Source: a virus | DNA length: 41,825 nucleotides | Reading direction: 5' to 3' (one strand) | IMG/VR virus record: IMGVR_UViG_3300022752_000139 | Location: 1-41,825 of that record | Shown: positions 22,729 through 30,381 of the stretch, in pieces | Position numbering within the stretch: position 1 is the stretch's first letter | How the letters are laid out: every line of letters starts with the position of its first letter | Program-made: the position numbers and the translations under genes | Notes under the pieces: model-generated | What the model was told of the DNA's origin: nothing | What the model saw: only the letters and a program-made list of their open reading frames with translations | The model's database searches: none

Positions 22729-24267
22729 ATGCGTGATTTAATTGATATTATTACTACTTTATCAGAGGGAGTAACTCTAGCTGCTAGTGAATTTAAGAAA
22801 AGACCTAATCGTTATGATACTTTTATTAAAAAAATAGCCAGCGGTGGTAAATTCACCACAGTAGATAACCAAGAAGTCATCTTAGATCCAAATGAAGCAG
22901 AAAAATATTCACAACTATGGGATCCAAAAACACAAGAATTTACTGATAGTAAAATTGCACAATTTGCAAAATTAGCTCCTGGGGAAAATTATAAAGGTAA
23001 AAATATTATACCAATAAGTAATTTACTTAAAACCACTGAGTTTGGTGGTGCAAGTGTAGGAGCTGGAGTTGGTCCTACAGCTGGAGGAAAAGCAAGCTAT
23101 GGTCTCACACCCAAAGCTATTGGAATTGTAGACAGAGATATTCCTACCACTGATTTATACGATATTATAATAAACAATCCTGTTCTTAATAGTACGGAAC
23201 ATGGACAAATCGTTATTCAACTTGCTAACTATATTGTATCAGGAGAATCAGTAACAGTGCCTCCTGAAGTTACTAAAAATAAACAATTGTTAGCCGCAAT
23301 ACAAGATAATGCAGGTGAATATTTAGGTGTGCTAGCATTGATTTATTATAGATCAAGATTTCCTGCTAGAGCAAGTTTTGAAGAATGGCTGGGTGGTAGT
23401 ACAGATGATCTAACCTTAAGATTTCCTTCTGCTAGTAATTTTGCATTGGCTGATAGTTTTGCTACAATTAAAAATCCAAAAACAAATCATAGCGTAAACA
23501 TTTCAAGCAAAGGAAAAGATGGAGGTGCTGCTCCAGCTATATCAGGACTTAAAATTCCACCACACATTGCTAGTAATCCTAAACTTAAAACAGGCGTAGA
23601 TTTTGTAAATCTTTGTAAAACTAAAGGTACGCTAGAACAAGCATTTGATGGTATTGATTTATTGTACAAAGCGAATTCAAAATCTATTAGTGAAGTATGG
23701 CATCAATTCTTACCATTTAGTAAAAACTTAACCCTTAAACAAGAAATTTTATCAAGCATAAAAGGCAAGGATGTACAATTTGGAGAAGAATTAAGACCAA
23801 TTCTTAATAGTGTAGCTAGTAAAGAAGCAACCGACGGAGGAAAAATTGTATATGCCATAAAAAGAGAAGTTGCTGATGCCATTAATAAAAAAGATGCCTT
23901 ACCTGAATTTAGATCGATGGTATTAGAAATTTTAGAAATGAATTTCATACAACAATATACTGATTTTGGCAAAAAACATAAAAATGAATTTACTTTTGAT
24001 ACACAATGGCCTGCTAAACTTGACGGTAATGTAAGTTTAGAAAATAAATCTAGTGCTAAGGAACCAACAACTGGAGGGTTTAGTTTTAAACTAGGTAGAG
24101 TTGATGATTCTGTCAGCGCAGAACCAGGTGAGGATCCTGTGGATGGTGTTGATACAGAAACGGATTTTATGGCAAAAGCAGCACAATTAGCAGGAACTAG
24201 GTCACTAAATTCCCCAAAACCAAAATCTAAACAAGAAGTTGGAAATGTAGGGCGCAAAAAGCGTTGA
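22729..24267 (+). CDS. Unknown 512-residue protein
   Basis: I do not recognise this protein. It has an N-terminal helix (MRDLIDIITTLSEGV), a Gly/Ala-rich stretch (about 105-125), a central segment with VNISSKGKDGGAA (about 256-268), and a C-terminal low-complexity tail rich in Asp, Pro and Lys (about 445-512). No signal peptide or transmembrane helix. A late-type box with no ribosome site suggests late expression, consistent with a virion or packaging-related protein, but this is inference. A nuclease core around the S-x-K-G segment is an alternative I could not support. Confidence 0.6.
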   Translation: MRDLIDIITTLSEGVTLAASEFKKRPNRYDTFIKKIASGGKFTTVDNQEVILDPNEAEKYSQLWDPKTQEFTDSKIAQFAKLAPGENYKGKNIIPISNLLKTTEFGGASVGAGVGPTAGGKASYGLTPKAIGIVDRDIPTTDLYDIIINNPVLNSTEHGQIVIQLANYIVSGESVTVPPEVTKNKQLLAAIQDNAGEYLGVLALIYYRSRFPARASFEEWLGGSTDDLTLRFPSASNFALADSFATIKNPKTNHSVNISSKGKDGGAAPAISGLKIPPHIASNPKLKTGVDFVNLCKTKGTLEQAFDGIDLLYKANSKSISEVWHQFLPFSKNLTLKQEILSSIKGKDVQFGEELRPILNSVASKEATDGGKIVYAIKREVADAINKKDALPEFRSMVLEILEMNFIQQYTDFGKKHKNEFTFDTQWPAKLDGNVSLENKSSAKEPTTGGFSFKLGRVDDSVSAEPGEDPVDGVDTETDFMAKAAQLAGTRSLNSPKPKSKQEVGNVGRKKR

Positions 24268-24291
24268 CATATTAAAAATTTCCTGTATAAT
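24264..24291 (+). promoter_or_regulatory. Sigma70-type promoter of clpP
   Basis: TTGACA, 16 bases, TATAAT. It overlaps the stop of the 512-residue gene. The ribosome site AAGGAA follows before ATG 24315. Confidence 0.9.
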
Positions 24292-24314
24292 AGTTCTATT
24301 TTACAAGGAAATAT

Positions 24315-24902
24315 ATGAGCTTAATTCCAATTGTCTTAGAGCAAACCAGTCGCGGTGAGCGTAGTTATGATATATACAGTAGATTATTACGTGATCGTGT
24401 AATTTTGTTAGAAGGTGAAGTTCACGATCAAATGGCAAATCTTATTGTTGCCCAACTCCTGTTCCTAGAGAGCGAAGACAGTAGCAAGGATATTCAATTA
24501 TATGTAAATAGTCCAGGTGGTAGTGTTACAGCAGGATTAGCTATATATGATACAATGCAATTTATTAAGCCTGATGTTAGTACTATCGTAATGGGACAAG
24601 CCTGTAGCATGGGAAGTTTATTAGCACAGGCAGGAGCCCAAGGTAAAAGATATATTTTACCCAATGCTAGACATATGATTCACCAACCAAGTGGAGGTGC
24701 CAGAGGTCAGGCTACAGATATGATGATTCAAGTACAAGAAATATTAGAAATGAAAAAAAATTTAACTAGAATTTATGAAAAACATAATACAATAGGAAAA
24801 TCGTATGATGAGTTATTGACAGATATGGAACGTGATAATTTTATGAGTGCCACACAATCTGTTAATTATGGACTAGCAGATAAAGTTATAGAAAATCGTT
24901 AA
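24315..24902 (+). CDS. clpP: ClpP serine protease subunit
   Basis: A 195-residue ClpP that forms the 14-mer proteolytic chamber served by ClpX or ClpA. The catalytic triad is present: Ser98 (GQACSMGSL), His123 ([11 protein letters not shown]) and Asp174 (MERDNFMSA). The oxyanion-loop region SPGGS (66-70) is intact. Length and motifs match bacterial ClpP closely. Unlike clpX it has a consensus sigma70 promoter, so protease subunit and unfoldase may be timed differently. One base separates it from the next gene. Confidence 0.95.
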   Translation: MSLIPIVLEQTSRGERSYDIYSRLLRDRVILLEGEVHDQMANLIVAQLLFLESEDSSKDIQLYVNSPGGSVTAGLAIYDTMQFIKPDVSTIVMGQACSMGSLLAQAGAQGKRYILPNARHMIHQPSGGARGQATDMMIQVQEILEMKKNLTRIYEKHNTIGKSYDELLTDMERDNFMSATQSVNYGLADKVIENR

Positions 24903-24903
24903 A

Positions 24904-25698
24904 ATGCCCGTTAAAATATCCTATCAAGAATTTAGTGATTCATGTTCTCAACGTGGATACGAACCACGTAAACATGAAAATCATTGGTTTCTAATAACTA
25001 ATAATGGAATCAAGTGTGAGCTAAAAACTAATCATTATACAGTGGCATGGCGTGCTAAACCAGAACATGTAGCCGAAATTCGTAAACGTATAATTGAGGC
25101 AGGATTTACAGAAAAATTAGGTAAGAGAACTAACCAGCGCAAAGATGATATTGATTTTATCAATATATTTTTTGAAGAAACTAGTGATTTATTAGATAAC
25201 TTTTGGGTTATAGTTAATATCATTGAATCAATAGAATCTATTGTTAAAAAAATTCGTGGGATAGCGATTAAACCTATAGCCCGTGAAATTAGTGAAAGAA
25301 ATATTTTTGAAAAAATAGCAAAAAGATTTAGATACTTCATCAATAATGAAGATGGGTTTGGTTTAGAAAATACTAGGGCTTTGTTAGAAGGTGATAGTAT
25401 TGACCACTTAATTACAATAGGGGAATCCGTAAATCGCACAAAGGATAATACCTATAGGGAACATGTAGTACCTTGTATTTTAATTTATAATCAGGCTATT
25501 GCTATGACATTAGAGAATAAATCTATCACCGAAATCGCTCAGATGATAAAAAGTAATTTAGCCATAGTCCTTATTACTAATCAAGAGGCAGACAAAATAG
25601 ACAATGAGTTAGACCTTCAAACCTCGATGCCTGAAGGTTGGGAGTTCGGACATGATGTTTTTGCTAGAATTGTTGCAGCAGGTATACAACTTAAATAG
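24904..25698 (+). CDS. Unknown protein downstream of clpP
   Basis: A 264-residue protein. The first 75 residues look like a small alpha/beta domain (strands with H-x-x-H-W); the middle is helical; the end YREHVVPCILI, VLITNQEADKID, SMPEGWEFGHDVFARIVAAGI resembles a conserved block I recall from other phage hypothetical proteins, possibly a nuclease-like module, but no catalytic motif is certain. Being one base behind clpP it is likely co-transcribed. Confidence 0.55.
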   Translation: MPVKISYQEFSDSCSQRGYEPRKHENHWFLITNNGIKCELKTNHYTVAWRAKPEHVAEIRKRIIEAGFTEKLGKRTNQRKDDIDFINIFFEETSDLLDNFWVIVNIIESIESIVKKIRGIAIKPIAREISERNIFEKIAKRFRYFINNEDGFGLENTRALLEGDSIDHLITIGESVNRTKDNTYREHVVPCILIYNQAIAMTLENKSITEIAQMIKSNLAIVLITNQEADKIDNELDLQTSMPEGWEFGHDVFARIVAAGIQLK

Positions 25699-25699
25699 G

Positions 25700-25728
25700 T
25701 TGACAATAAATACCTGTCCTGCTATACT
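25700..25728 (+). promoter_or_regulatory. Repeated sigma70 promoter
   Basis: TTGACA with ATAAAT extension, 17 bases, TATACT. Predicted start near 25735, only about three bases before ATG 25738. Confidence 0.9.
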
Positions 25729-25737
25729 ATGGGTATT

Positions 25738-25890
25738 ATGAAAATCAATCTTACACACAAAGACAAGCGCCCTAATGTAAGGGCACACTTCATGCTTTTT
25801 GCTGAGGATAGCCCGTTTAAGCCAAAATCAGTAAAACGTAAAGACACCTACAAACGTAAACCTAAACATAAAAACAAGGATGTTGAATGA
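25738..25890 (+). CDS. Small very basic protein, unknown
   Basis: A 50-residue protein (MKINLTHKDKRPNVRAHFML...) with a Lys/Arg-rich tail, likely nucleic-acid binding by charge only. The ATG falls almost on the predicted transcription start and no ribosome site is present. Ends on an ATGA overlap with the next gene. Confidence 0.6.
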   Translation: MKINLTHKDKRPNVRAHFMLFAEDSPFKPKSVKRKDTYKRKPKHKNKDVE

Positions 25891-26168
25891 TAGGCGAATA
25901 CAATCGTAGCCTTAAATGTAAAGATTGCATTCATAGTAAGGCAGACTTTATAAGTAGGGTTTTTAATTTTAGTGCAGGATTTCGTTGTACTATTCCTGAA
26001 GCAGTAAAATCTGAAACCTATGATCCTGTAACAGGTAAAATTACTCCTGGTTATTTGAGTTTTTGCAGTACTATGAGAATTGAAAAAGCTTGTGGTCCAC
26101 AAGCTAAAGCTTGGTCTCCTAGAAGTAAAAAACATCTATTTTTGTTGTTTCAAAAGGAAAGTGTGTGA
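25887..26168 (+). CDS. Conserved Cys-containing phage protein
   Basis: A 93-residue protein of a family recognised in many phages by CKDCIHSK near the start, Cys34, Cys60, and MRIEKACGPQAKAWSPR. The four or five Cys suggest a zinc site. Function unknown. Overlaps neighbours on both sides (ATGA, GTGA). Confidence 0.68.
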   Translation: MIGEYNRSLKCKDCIHSKADFISRVFNFSAGFRCTIPEAVKSETYDPVTGKITPGYLSFCSTMRIEKACGPQAKAWSPRSKKHLFLLFQKESV

Positions 26169-26338
26169 TTACCATAGTAACTAATAGTTTGGGATCTGGG
26201 GATTACATTGTAATAAAAAAGGGTGAAGAAGTTTTATTCGAGGGCCATCGTCTTATGCCAAGCGATCTTGCATATATGCTCCAACGTCACTTTAATACAG
26301 GTGTGAAATATATGGAAGTCACTGATGAAGAAATGTAA
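26165..26338 (+). CDS. Small unknown protein
   Basis: A 57-residue protein from GTG 26165, overlapping the preceding stop (GTGA). It begins MITIVTNSLGSGDYIVI; strands then a helix (PSDLAYMLQRHF). AAAGGAAA upstream acts as ribosome site. No family recognised. Confidence 0.6.
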   Translation: MITIVTNSLGSGDYIVIKKGEEVLFEGHRLMPSDLAYMLQRHFNTGVKYMEVTDEEM

Positions 26339-26351
26339 GAATTTTGCTAGG

Positions 26352-26380
26352 TTGACAATAAATGGTTAATTTGCTATACT
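26352..26380 (+). promoter_or_regulatory. Repeated sigma70 promoter
   Basis: TTGACAATAAATGG with TATACT after a 17-base spacer, followed by a leader ending AAGGAA before ATG 26409. Confidence 0.92.
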
Positions 26381-26408
26381 AACGGTACACTGTAAATAAG
26401 GAATTGTA

Positions 26409-26708
26409 ATGGCTAAGTTGCTTATTCAGACTCAAGTTCACGAAAACTACGGCGACTCTCAACGTCCACATTGGAAAGCAAAAGGTGGTAACTCCTATGT
26501 AGTAAAAAACTTTACGGCATTCAATTCTGTTCCTTCTTACATTATGGTTATCAGGAATAAAATTGAGTGTGATGACGATTACCTTCGTGAACATATTATT
26601 GATTGGGAAGTAGTTGCTGATGACTACCTGACTCAGGACGAGAGACTACAATTAAAATATGAGGGTCGTATTCTTTACCCTGCTACAGAAGTTACCTACG
26701 GCGGGTAA
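26409..26708 (+). CDS. Conserved phage protein (LIQTQVHENYG type)
   Basis: A 99-residue protein belonging to a small phage family recognised by LIQTQVHENYG and PHWKAKGGNSYVV. It is acidic at the C terminus. Function unknown. First gene of the 26409-27211 unit. Confidence 0.65.
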   Translation: MAKLLIQTQVHENYGDSQRPHWKAKGGNSYVVKNFTAFNSVPSYIMVIRNKIECDDDYLREHIIDWEVVADDYLTQDERLQLKYEGRILYPATEVTYGG

Positions 26709-26711
26709 TGT

Positions 26712-26927
26712 ATGTCACTAATTTTTTCTCCTGAACAGGATCAATATTTGCAATTGGCACAAACATGTGCCTATTACAAAGGAATGCGTGAGGGTATTAC
26801 ACTTTATGCACATTATAAAGATGGTGTGCAATATGTAGGAACGACAGGTCGTACACTAAAGGATGCTTTATCAGAAATAGACAAACAAGAGTGTGATTTG
26901 GTTAAACGTTATGGGAGTATGGTATGA
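26712..26927 (+). CDS. Small unknown protein
   Basis: A 71-residue protein. The middle GVQYVGTTGRTLKDALSEIDK has a strand-helix pattern like a small GIY-YIG-type start, but too little is present to call a nuclease. ATGA overlap with the next gene. Confidence 0.55.
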   Translation: MSLIFSPEQDQYLQLAQTCAYYKGMREGITLYAHYKDGVQYVGTTGRTLKDALSEIDKQECDLVKRYGSMV

Positions 26928-27211
26928 TTCTTGAATCAACAAAAATTATCCGCAAATTAGCAGGTCCTGATTTGGTCATTTTTAATGATAGATTGGTAGA
27001 TAGTACTCGCAGTTACAAGGTTTGGGGTTGGAAGGATAGTGATTATGAGAATGCAGTTTTAGCATTGAAAGATGCTGGATTCGATGCTGAATTGATTACT
27101 TACAACGGCTATAGTGCTAGGAGCAATAGGTACTACATTCAACCTAGAATTTATGTAGGACCTGCTACCCGAAATCTATTCAGGTTAACCTCTAACAGAT
27201 TTAACAGATAA
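26924..27211 (+). CDS. Small unknown protein
   Basis: A 95-residue alpha/beta protein (YENAVLALKDAGFDAELITYNGYS) with a basic, Arg/Asn-rich end. No family recognised. Translated by overlap with the previous gene. Confidence 0.55.
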   Translation: MILESTKIIRKLAGPDLVIFNDRLVDSTRSYKVWGWKDSDYENAVLALKDAGFDAELITYNGYSARSNRYYIQPRIYVGPATRNLFRLTSNRFNR

Positions 27212-27217
27212 GCAGGC

Positions 27218-27246
27218 TTGACAATAAATGGGCTTGGGTGTACAAT
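27218..27246 (+). promoter_or_regulatory. Repeated sigma70 promoter, leader type A
   Basis: TTGACA with ATAAAT extension, 17 bases, TACAAT, then the type A leader (AGCTTTATTGACAGTTA) and GGAG. The same combination as 8155. Confidence 0.9.
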
Positions 27247-27279
27247 AGCTTTATTGACAGTTAAGTGATGGAGTGATAA

Positions 27280-27705
27280 ATGGCAACTCGCAGTACGATT
27301 GCAGTAGAAAATTTAGATGGTTCTGTAAGTGTAGTTTATTGTCATTTTGACGGATACTTAAGTAACAACGGTCGTATCCTACAGGAACACTACACCGATA
27401 GGTCTAAGGTATCTTGTCTTATGCAATTTGGTGATCTTAGTTCATTAGGTAAAAATATAGGAAATTCAGATGGTACGTACAGGACAAAAGATGACTGTGT
27501 TTTCTACGGTCGTGACGGTCAAGAGTTCGACACCGAATGTAGAATATACGAATCCTTCGACGATTATCTCAACGGGGCAGAAAGCCAAGAGTATAATTAC
27601 ATCCTCAGGAAAGTCAATGGGTTGGATATCTGGTTCGTCCAATTCCACGAGACTGAAGAAAAGTTCTTGGCTTTAACTGAAGCATTAGCAAAGGAAACTG
27701 TATAA
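27280..27705 (+). CDS. Conserved phage protein (MATRSTIAVE type)
   Basis: A 141-residue protein of a family widespread in phages, starting MATRSTIAVE and with YCHFDGYLSNNGRIL, HYTDRSKV and MQFGDLSSLG. The family has no known function; the beta-rich pattern suggests a compact sandwich. TAATG overlap with the SWIM protein. Confidence 0.7.
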   Translation: MATRSTIAVENLDGSVSVVYCHFDGYLSNNGRILQEHYTDRSKVSCLMQFGDLSSLGKNIGNSDGTYRTKDDCVFYGRDGQEFDTECRIYESFDDYLNGAESQEYNYILRKVNGLDIWFVQFHETEEKFLALTEALAKETV

Positions 27706-28070
27706 TGAAATACTTTCAGGAAGTAACCGAATGGGACGTTCCTAATCATATCTACTACCTGAAAGATGACAAATCCTTTTTGGTAGGCTATATTAAAGAG
27801 GGTACTAAAAATCTTGTTAAGTTTAAAAAGCCTATTCAATTTGATGTACGTGGTCGTAAATTTGTAGAAGTAAAACGTAAGACAGAAGCCGACATTATTT
27901 ACTTTCCAAAGACTGAAGTTAAACCTCTTGTAAGTAAAGAAACCATTACTGTGGAAGGTAGCAAGGGACAAAAATATACATTAGAAAAAATAGCTGGTCG
28001 GTATGTATGTAGTTGTCCTGGGTATCAATTTCGCCGTACGTGCAAACATAGTCAGGAATATAACAAATGA
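27705..28070 (+). CDS. SWIM zinc-finger protein
   Basis: A 121-residue protein. The C terminus CSCPGYQFRRTCKH (about 102-115) is a SWIM zinc finger (CxC...CxH) preceded by the usual beta strands (VEGSKGQKYTLEK). SWIM modules bind DNA or proteins. T4-like phages carry similar small SWIM proteins without known role. ATGA overlap with the next membrane protein. Confidence 0.75.
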   Translation: MKYFQEVTEWDVPNHIYYLKDDKSFLVGYIKEGTKNLVKFKKPIQFDVRGRKFVEVKRKTEADIIYFPKTEVKPLVSKETITVEGSKGQKYTLEKIAGRYVCSCPGYQFRRTCKHSQEYNK

Positions 28071-28219
28071 ATATATTATTACATGGTATTGCAACAATAA
28101 TTATGTGGAATATATCCACCGCAGAAACAAAAAATGGGAATAAGTTAGGTGCATTTATTGCATTATGTTTTAGTGCCGCAAATGGTGCAGTTATATTTCT
28201 AGAATTGGCCAAAGGTTGA
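28067..28219 (+). CDS. Small membrane protein
   Basis: A 50-residue protein, MNILLHGIATIIMWNIST then a polar turn and a second hydrophobic segment (LGAFIALCFSAANGAVIFLEL). It is probably a two-helix membrane hairpin. Its TGA stop lies in the TTGACA of the next promoter. Confidence 0.6.
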   Translation: MNILLHGIATIIMWNISTAETKNGNKLGAFIALCFSAANGAVIFLELAKG

Positions 28220-28244
28220 CAATAAATCCTTAGTTTGCTATAAT
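28216..28244 (+). promoter_or_regulatory. Repeated sigma70 promoter
   Basis: TTGACAATAAAT and TATAAT separated by 17 bases, leader AGCATTTTACTTGTGAGG before ATG 28268. Confidence 0.93.
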
Positions 28245-28267
28245 AGCATTTTACTTGTGAGGTTTCT

Positions 28268-28657
28268 ATGACTATGCATCTTGCTCATCCCGCACTTTCA
28301 ACGACAGGCAAACGCAAAGGTAAGGTCAAGTTTGCTTCAAGTGATGCTAAACGTAAAGCAGAGGAACTCAAGTTAGAATGGGAACGTAAGCAAGCAGAGT
28401 GGGCTAACATGAGTAAGCCTGTCCTTCAATCACGGCCGCTTACCCGTCCGTTCCCCAAACTTGGACCTCCACCTGGGCGTGAGACTAAACACTTTCCCAG
28501 TTTAGACACAGGTGTAAAGGGTGCTGTTAACATCCGTGCTATTCCTACTTACACTGGGGATAAAATTATTGGCATTGGCACTATGCACAAGTCTAACGCT
28601 GTGCCCATTTTCAGCAGTCAAGAGGCTGAGGATATCAGTAAAATGCGTAGAGGATAG
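28268..28657 (+). CDS. Conserved phage protein (GTMHKSNAVPIF type)
   Basis: A 129-residue basic protein of a family common in T4-like phages: N-terminal helix with HPALSTTGKRKGK, Pro-rich centre (LGPPPGRETKHFPSL), and a strongly conserved end IGIGTMHKSNAVPIFSSQEA. Function unknown. GTGAGG before the ATG. Confidence 0.72.
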   Translation: MTMHLAHPALSTTGKRKGKVKFASSDAKRKAEELKLEWERKQAEWANMSKPVLQSRPLTRPFPKLGPPPGRETKHFPSLDTGVKGAVNIRAIPTYTGDKIIGIGTMHKSNAVPIFSSQEAEDISKMRRG

Positions 28658-28681
28658 TAAATACAAGAAAGGAATATTATT

Positions 28682-29092
28682 ATGAAAAAACTAATTGCAC
28701 TATTATTTGCTACTATTGCTAGTGTGTCAAATGCTCAAGGTTACATGGACCAGTCTGTACAGGTCGTAAGTGTCCAACCCAAATACATGACTACTTATCA
28801 GAAACATTGTACTCAAACAATGCTTACGCCAAGTGATAATAGCGGCGTGGGTACGGTATTAGGTGGTATTGCAGGTGGTATAATTGGTAACCAAGTTGGA
28901 CGAGGTGATGGCAATACAGCCGCTACAGTAGCAGGAGCAGTCATTGGTGGTATGGTTGGTAATCGAATTGGACAAGATCAAGTAAATCAAAATGTTGCTA
29001 CACAATGTACTAATGTACCAGTTCAACGACAAATTGGAGAGGTTGTTACTGTAAGTTACAAAGGACGCTTGTATTCATTTGAATCAAGATAA
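28682..29092 (+). CDS. Secreted glycine-zipper protein (17-kDa antigen-like)
   Basis: A 136-residue protein with a signal peptide (1-18, cleavage after SNA) and a glycine-zipper 2TM domain (GTVLGGIAGGIIGNQVG and TVAGAVIGGMVGNRIG, about 57-98), as in SlyB and rickettsial 17-kDa surface antigens. These are normally outer-membrane-associated, so the phage probably delivers it to the host envelope during infection. AAAGGAA precedes the ATG. No lipobox Cys is seen at the cleavage site. Confidence 0.75.
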   Translation: MKKLIALLFATIASVSNAQGYMDQSVQVVSVQPKYMTTYQKHCTQTMLTPSDNSGVGTVLGGIAGGIIGNQVGRGDGNTAATVAGAVIGGMVGNRIGQDQVNQNVATQCTNVPVQRQIGEVVTVSYKGRLYSFESR

Positions 29093-29095
29093 TGA

Positions 29096-29602
29096 ATGCC
29101 TGACTTTCCTTACATCATTTCCCACTTTAAGGAACATAAAGAACTTAAAAAATCAGTTCTTAAATCTATTCATAATATGCGAATAGAAAGTGTGAATAAT
29201 GGTGAAGAAATTATTACAAAAAGTGATTGGTATTTACCAAAAGAAACCATAAGACCATATATGGAAATATTGTCTGTCCCACTCGACAATCATTTACATG
29301 AAGTTTTCTATAAAATAAAATATTATAATTATAAAGTACAGAACTTTTGGTTTAATCAGTATAAATTTAATGCTACTCATGGAAAACATCAACACCATGG
29401 AATTAGTTGGGTATGTATTTATTATTTGGATATTCCAAAACATACCCCAATAACACATTTTATAAATTTATTTGATGAAGAAGTATTTGTTCCTGAAGTA
29501 AATGAGGGTGATATTATTACATTTCCAGGATTTATTTGGCATTACTCACCACCAAATACTTCGGATAAAACCAAAACAATAATTAGTTTAAACATAAAAT
29601 AA
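29096..29602 (+). CDS. Second 2OG-Fe(II) oxygenase-like protein
   Basis: A 168-residue protein similar in plan to that at 2380. FNQYKFNATHGKHQHHGIS (83-101) carries clustered His for iron, VCIYYLDIPKHTP is the following strand, and WHYSPP (about 143-148) gives the distal His, with Lys/Thr after it. Iron ligands are probably His94 or 96 with the distal His. It starts three bases after the glycine-zipper stop. Substrate unknown. Confidence 0.65.
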   Translation: MPDFPYIISHFKEHKELKKSVLKSIHNMRIESVNNGEEIITKSDWYLPKETIRPYMEILSVPLDNHLHEVFYKIKYYNYKVQNFWFNQYKFNATHGKHQHHGISWVCIYYLDIPKHTPITHFINLFDEEVFVPEVNEGDIITFPGFIWHYSPPNTSDKTKTIISLNIK

Positions 29603-29604
29603 AG

Positions 29605-29814
29605 ATGGTCGTGAGGGTGTTAAATAAAAAAATTTGGCCTTATCAAGTAAACCTACAAAGTAGCAGTGCTGATATAGAAGAAATTGAAGCATGGTTAATT
29701 AAAAAATTAGGACCTCACCGAGACCGTTGGAATGTGATTTATTATTATGACCAAGTAGTATTCTATTTTAAAGAAGGTAGTGATGCTACTATGTTTTCAT
29801 TGAGGTGGGGATAG
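29605..29814 (+). CDS. Small phage protein ending FSLRWG
   Basis: A 69-residue protein whose C-terminal part (VVFYFKEGSDATMFSLRWG) belongs to the same small family as 11183 and possibly 33754. A helix (DIEEIEAWLIKKLG) precedes it. Function unknown. Confidence 0.58.
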   Translation: MVVRVLNKKIWPYQVNLQSSSADIEEIEAWLIKKLGPHRDRWNVIYYYDQVVFYFKEGSDATMFSLRWG

Positions 29815-30080
29815 TGGCCGTAATAAAACCATTTCAAGATTATGATGATGATGACCCTGAACTTGCAAGGCGAATAAATCGTTGGAAATTTTGGCAGTCA
29901 TTAAAAGAGATTAGAAAAGAATTTATGGGTGATCGTGTGGCATTTGATATTGAAAGTTTTAATGAATACATCGCAAAAACATATGGATTAAAGTTATTGA
30001 CTACAGATGGTAATATTACCGATGGATTTGACATTATTGACGAAAAATTGTATACTATATATTTACTTAAACACGGGTGA
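29814..30080 (+). CDS. Small acidic unknown protein
   Basis: An 88-residue protein from GTG 29814, overlapping the previous stop by one base and preceded by GAGGTGGGG. The frame is also open from GTG 29805, which would cover its own ribosome site. The C terminus (FNEYIAKTYGLKLLTTDGNITDGFDIIDEKLYTIYLLKH) is typical of small phage proteins ending on a beta hairpin. No function. Confidence 0.57.
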   Translation: MAVIKPFQDYDDDDPELARRINRWKFWQSLKEIRKEFMGDRVAFDIESFNEYIAKTYGLKLLTTDGNITDGFDIIDEKLYTIYLLKHG

Positions 30081-30083
30081 AAC

Positions 30084-30380
30084 ATGCGTAAGATTATTAT
30101 AAATGATGATTGGGGCGGATTTGGTCTAAGCTTTGAAGCCATGCAACTGTATGATAAATTGTCTGGATTAAAACCAATTACTGATGACCATGGTAATGAT
30201 TATATGGATTTAAAACGTGATGACCCCGTTTTAGTACGAGTAGTTGAGCAATTAGGTAATAAAGCAAATGGTATGTATGCCAGTTTAAAAATTGTTGAGA
30301 TACCTGAAGATGTAGAATGGATAATTGTAGAATATGACGGTGTTGAGCATGTCGCAGAAAAACATAGAACTTGGAGTTAA
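30084..30380 (+). CDS. Conserved phage protein (KANGMYASLKIVEIP type)
   Basis: A 98-residue protein of a family found in very many tailed phages: DDWGGFGLSFEAM, then RDDPVLVRVVEQLGNKANG, LKIVEIPEDVEW and GVEHVAEKHRTW. Function unknown. No strong ribosome site; three bases after the previous stop. Confidence 0.72.
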   Translation: MRKIIINDDWGGFGLSFEAMQLYDKLSGLKPITDDHGNDYMDLKRDDPVLVRVVEQLGNKANGMYASLKIVEIPEDVEWIIVEYDGVEHVAEKHRTWS

Positions 30381-30381
30381 A

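Noticed and set aside
23703-24257. 184-residue minus-strand open frame inside the 512-residue gene
   Set aside because: No ribosome site, no recognisable motif, and the plus-strand frame is complete with promoter.
19145-24902. Idea that the clp/rpsU/hsp20 block is host chromosome or prophage flank
   Set aside because: It continues with phage-style overlapping genes and promoters on both sides, and the same CTAAATA boxes occur before phage genes; no attachment site or integrase is visible.
26712-26927. GIY-YIG nuclease
   Set aside because: Only a weak YVG-like strand and a helix; catalytic Arg and Glu are absent.
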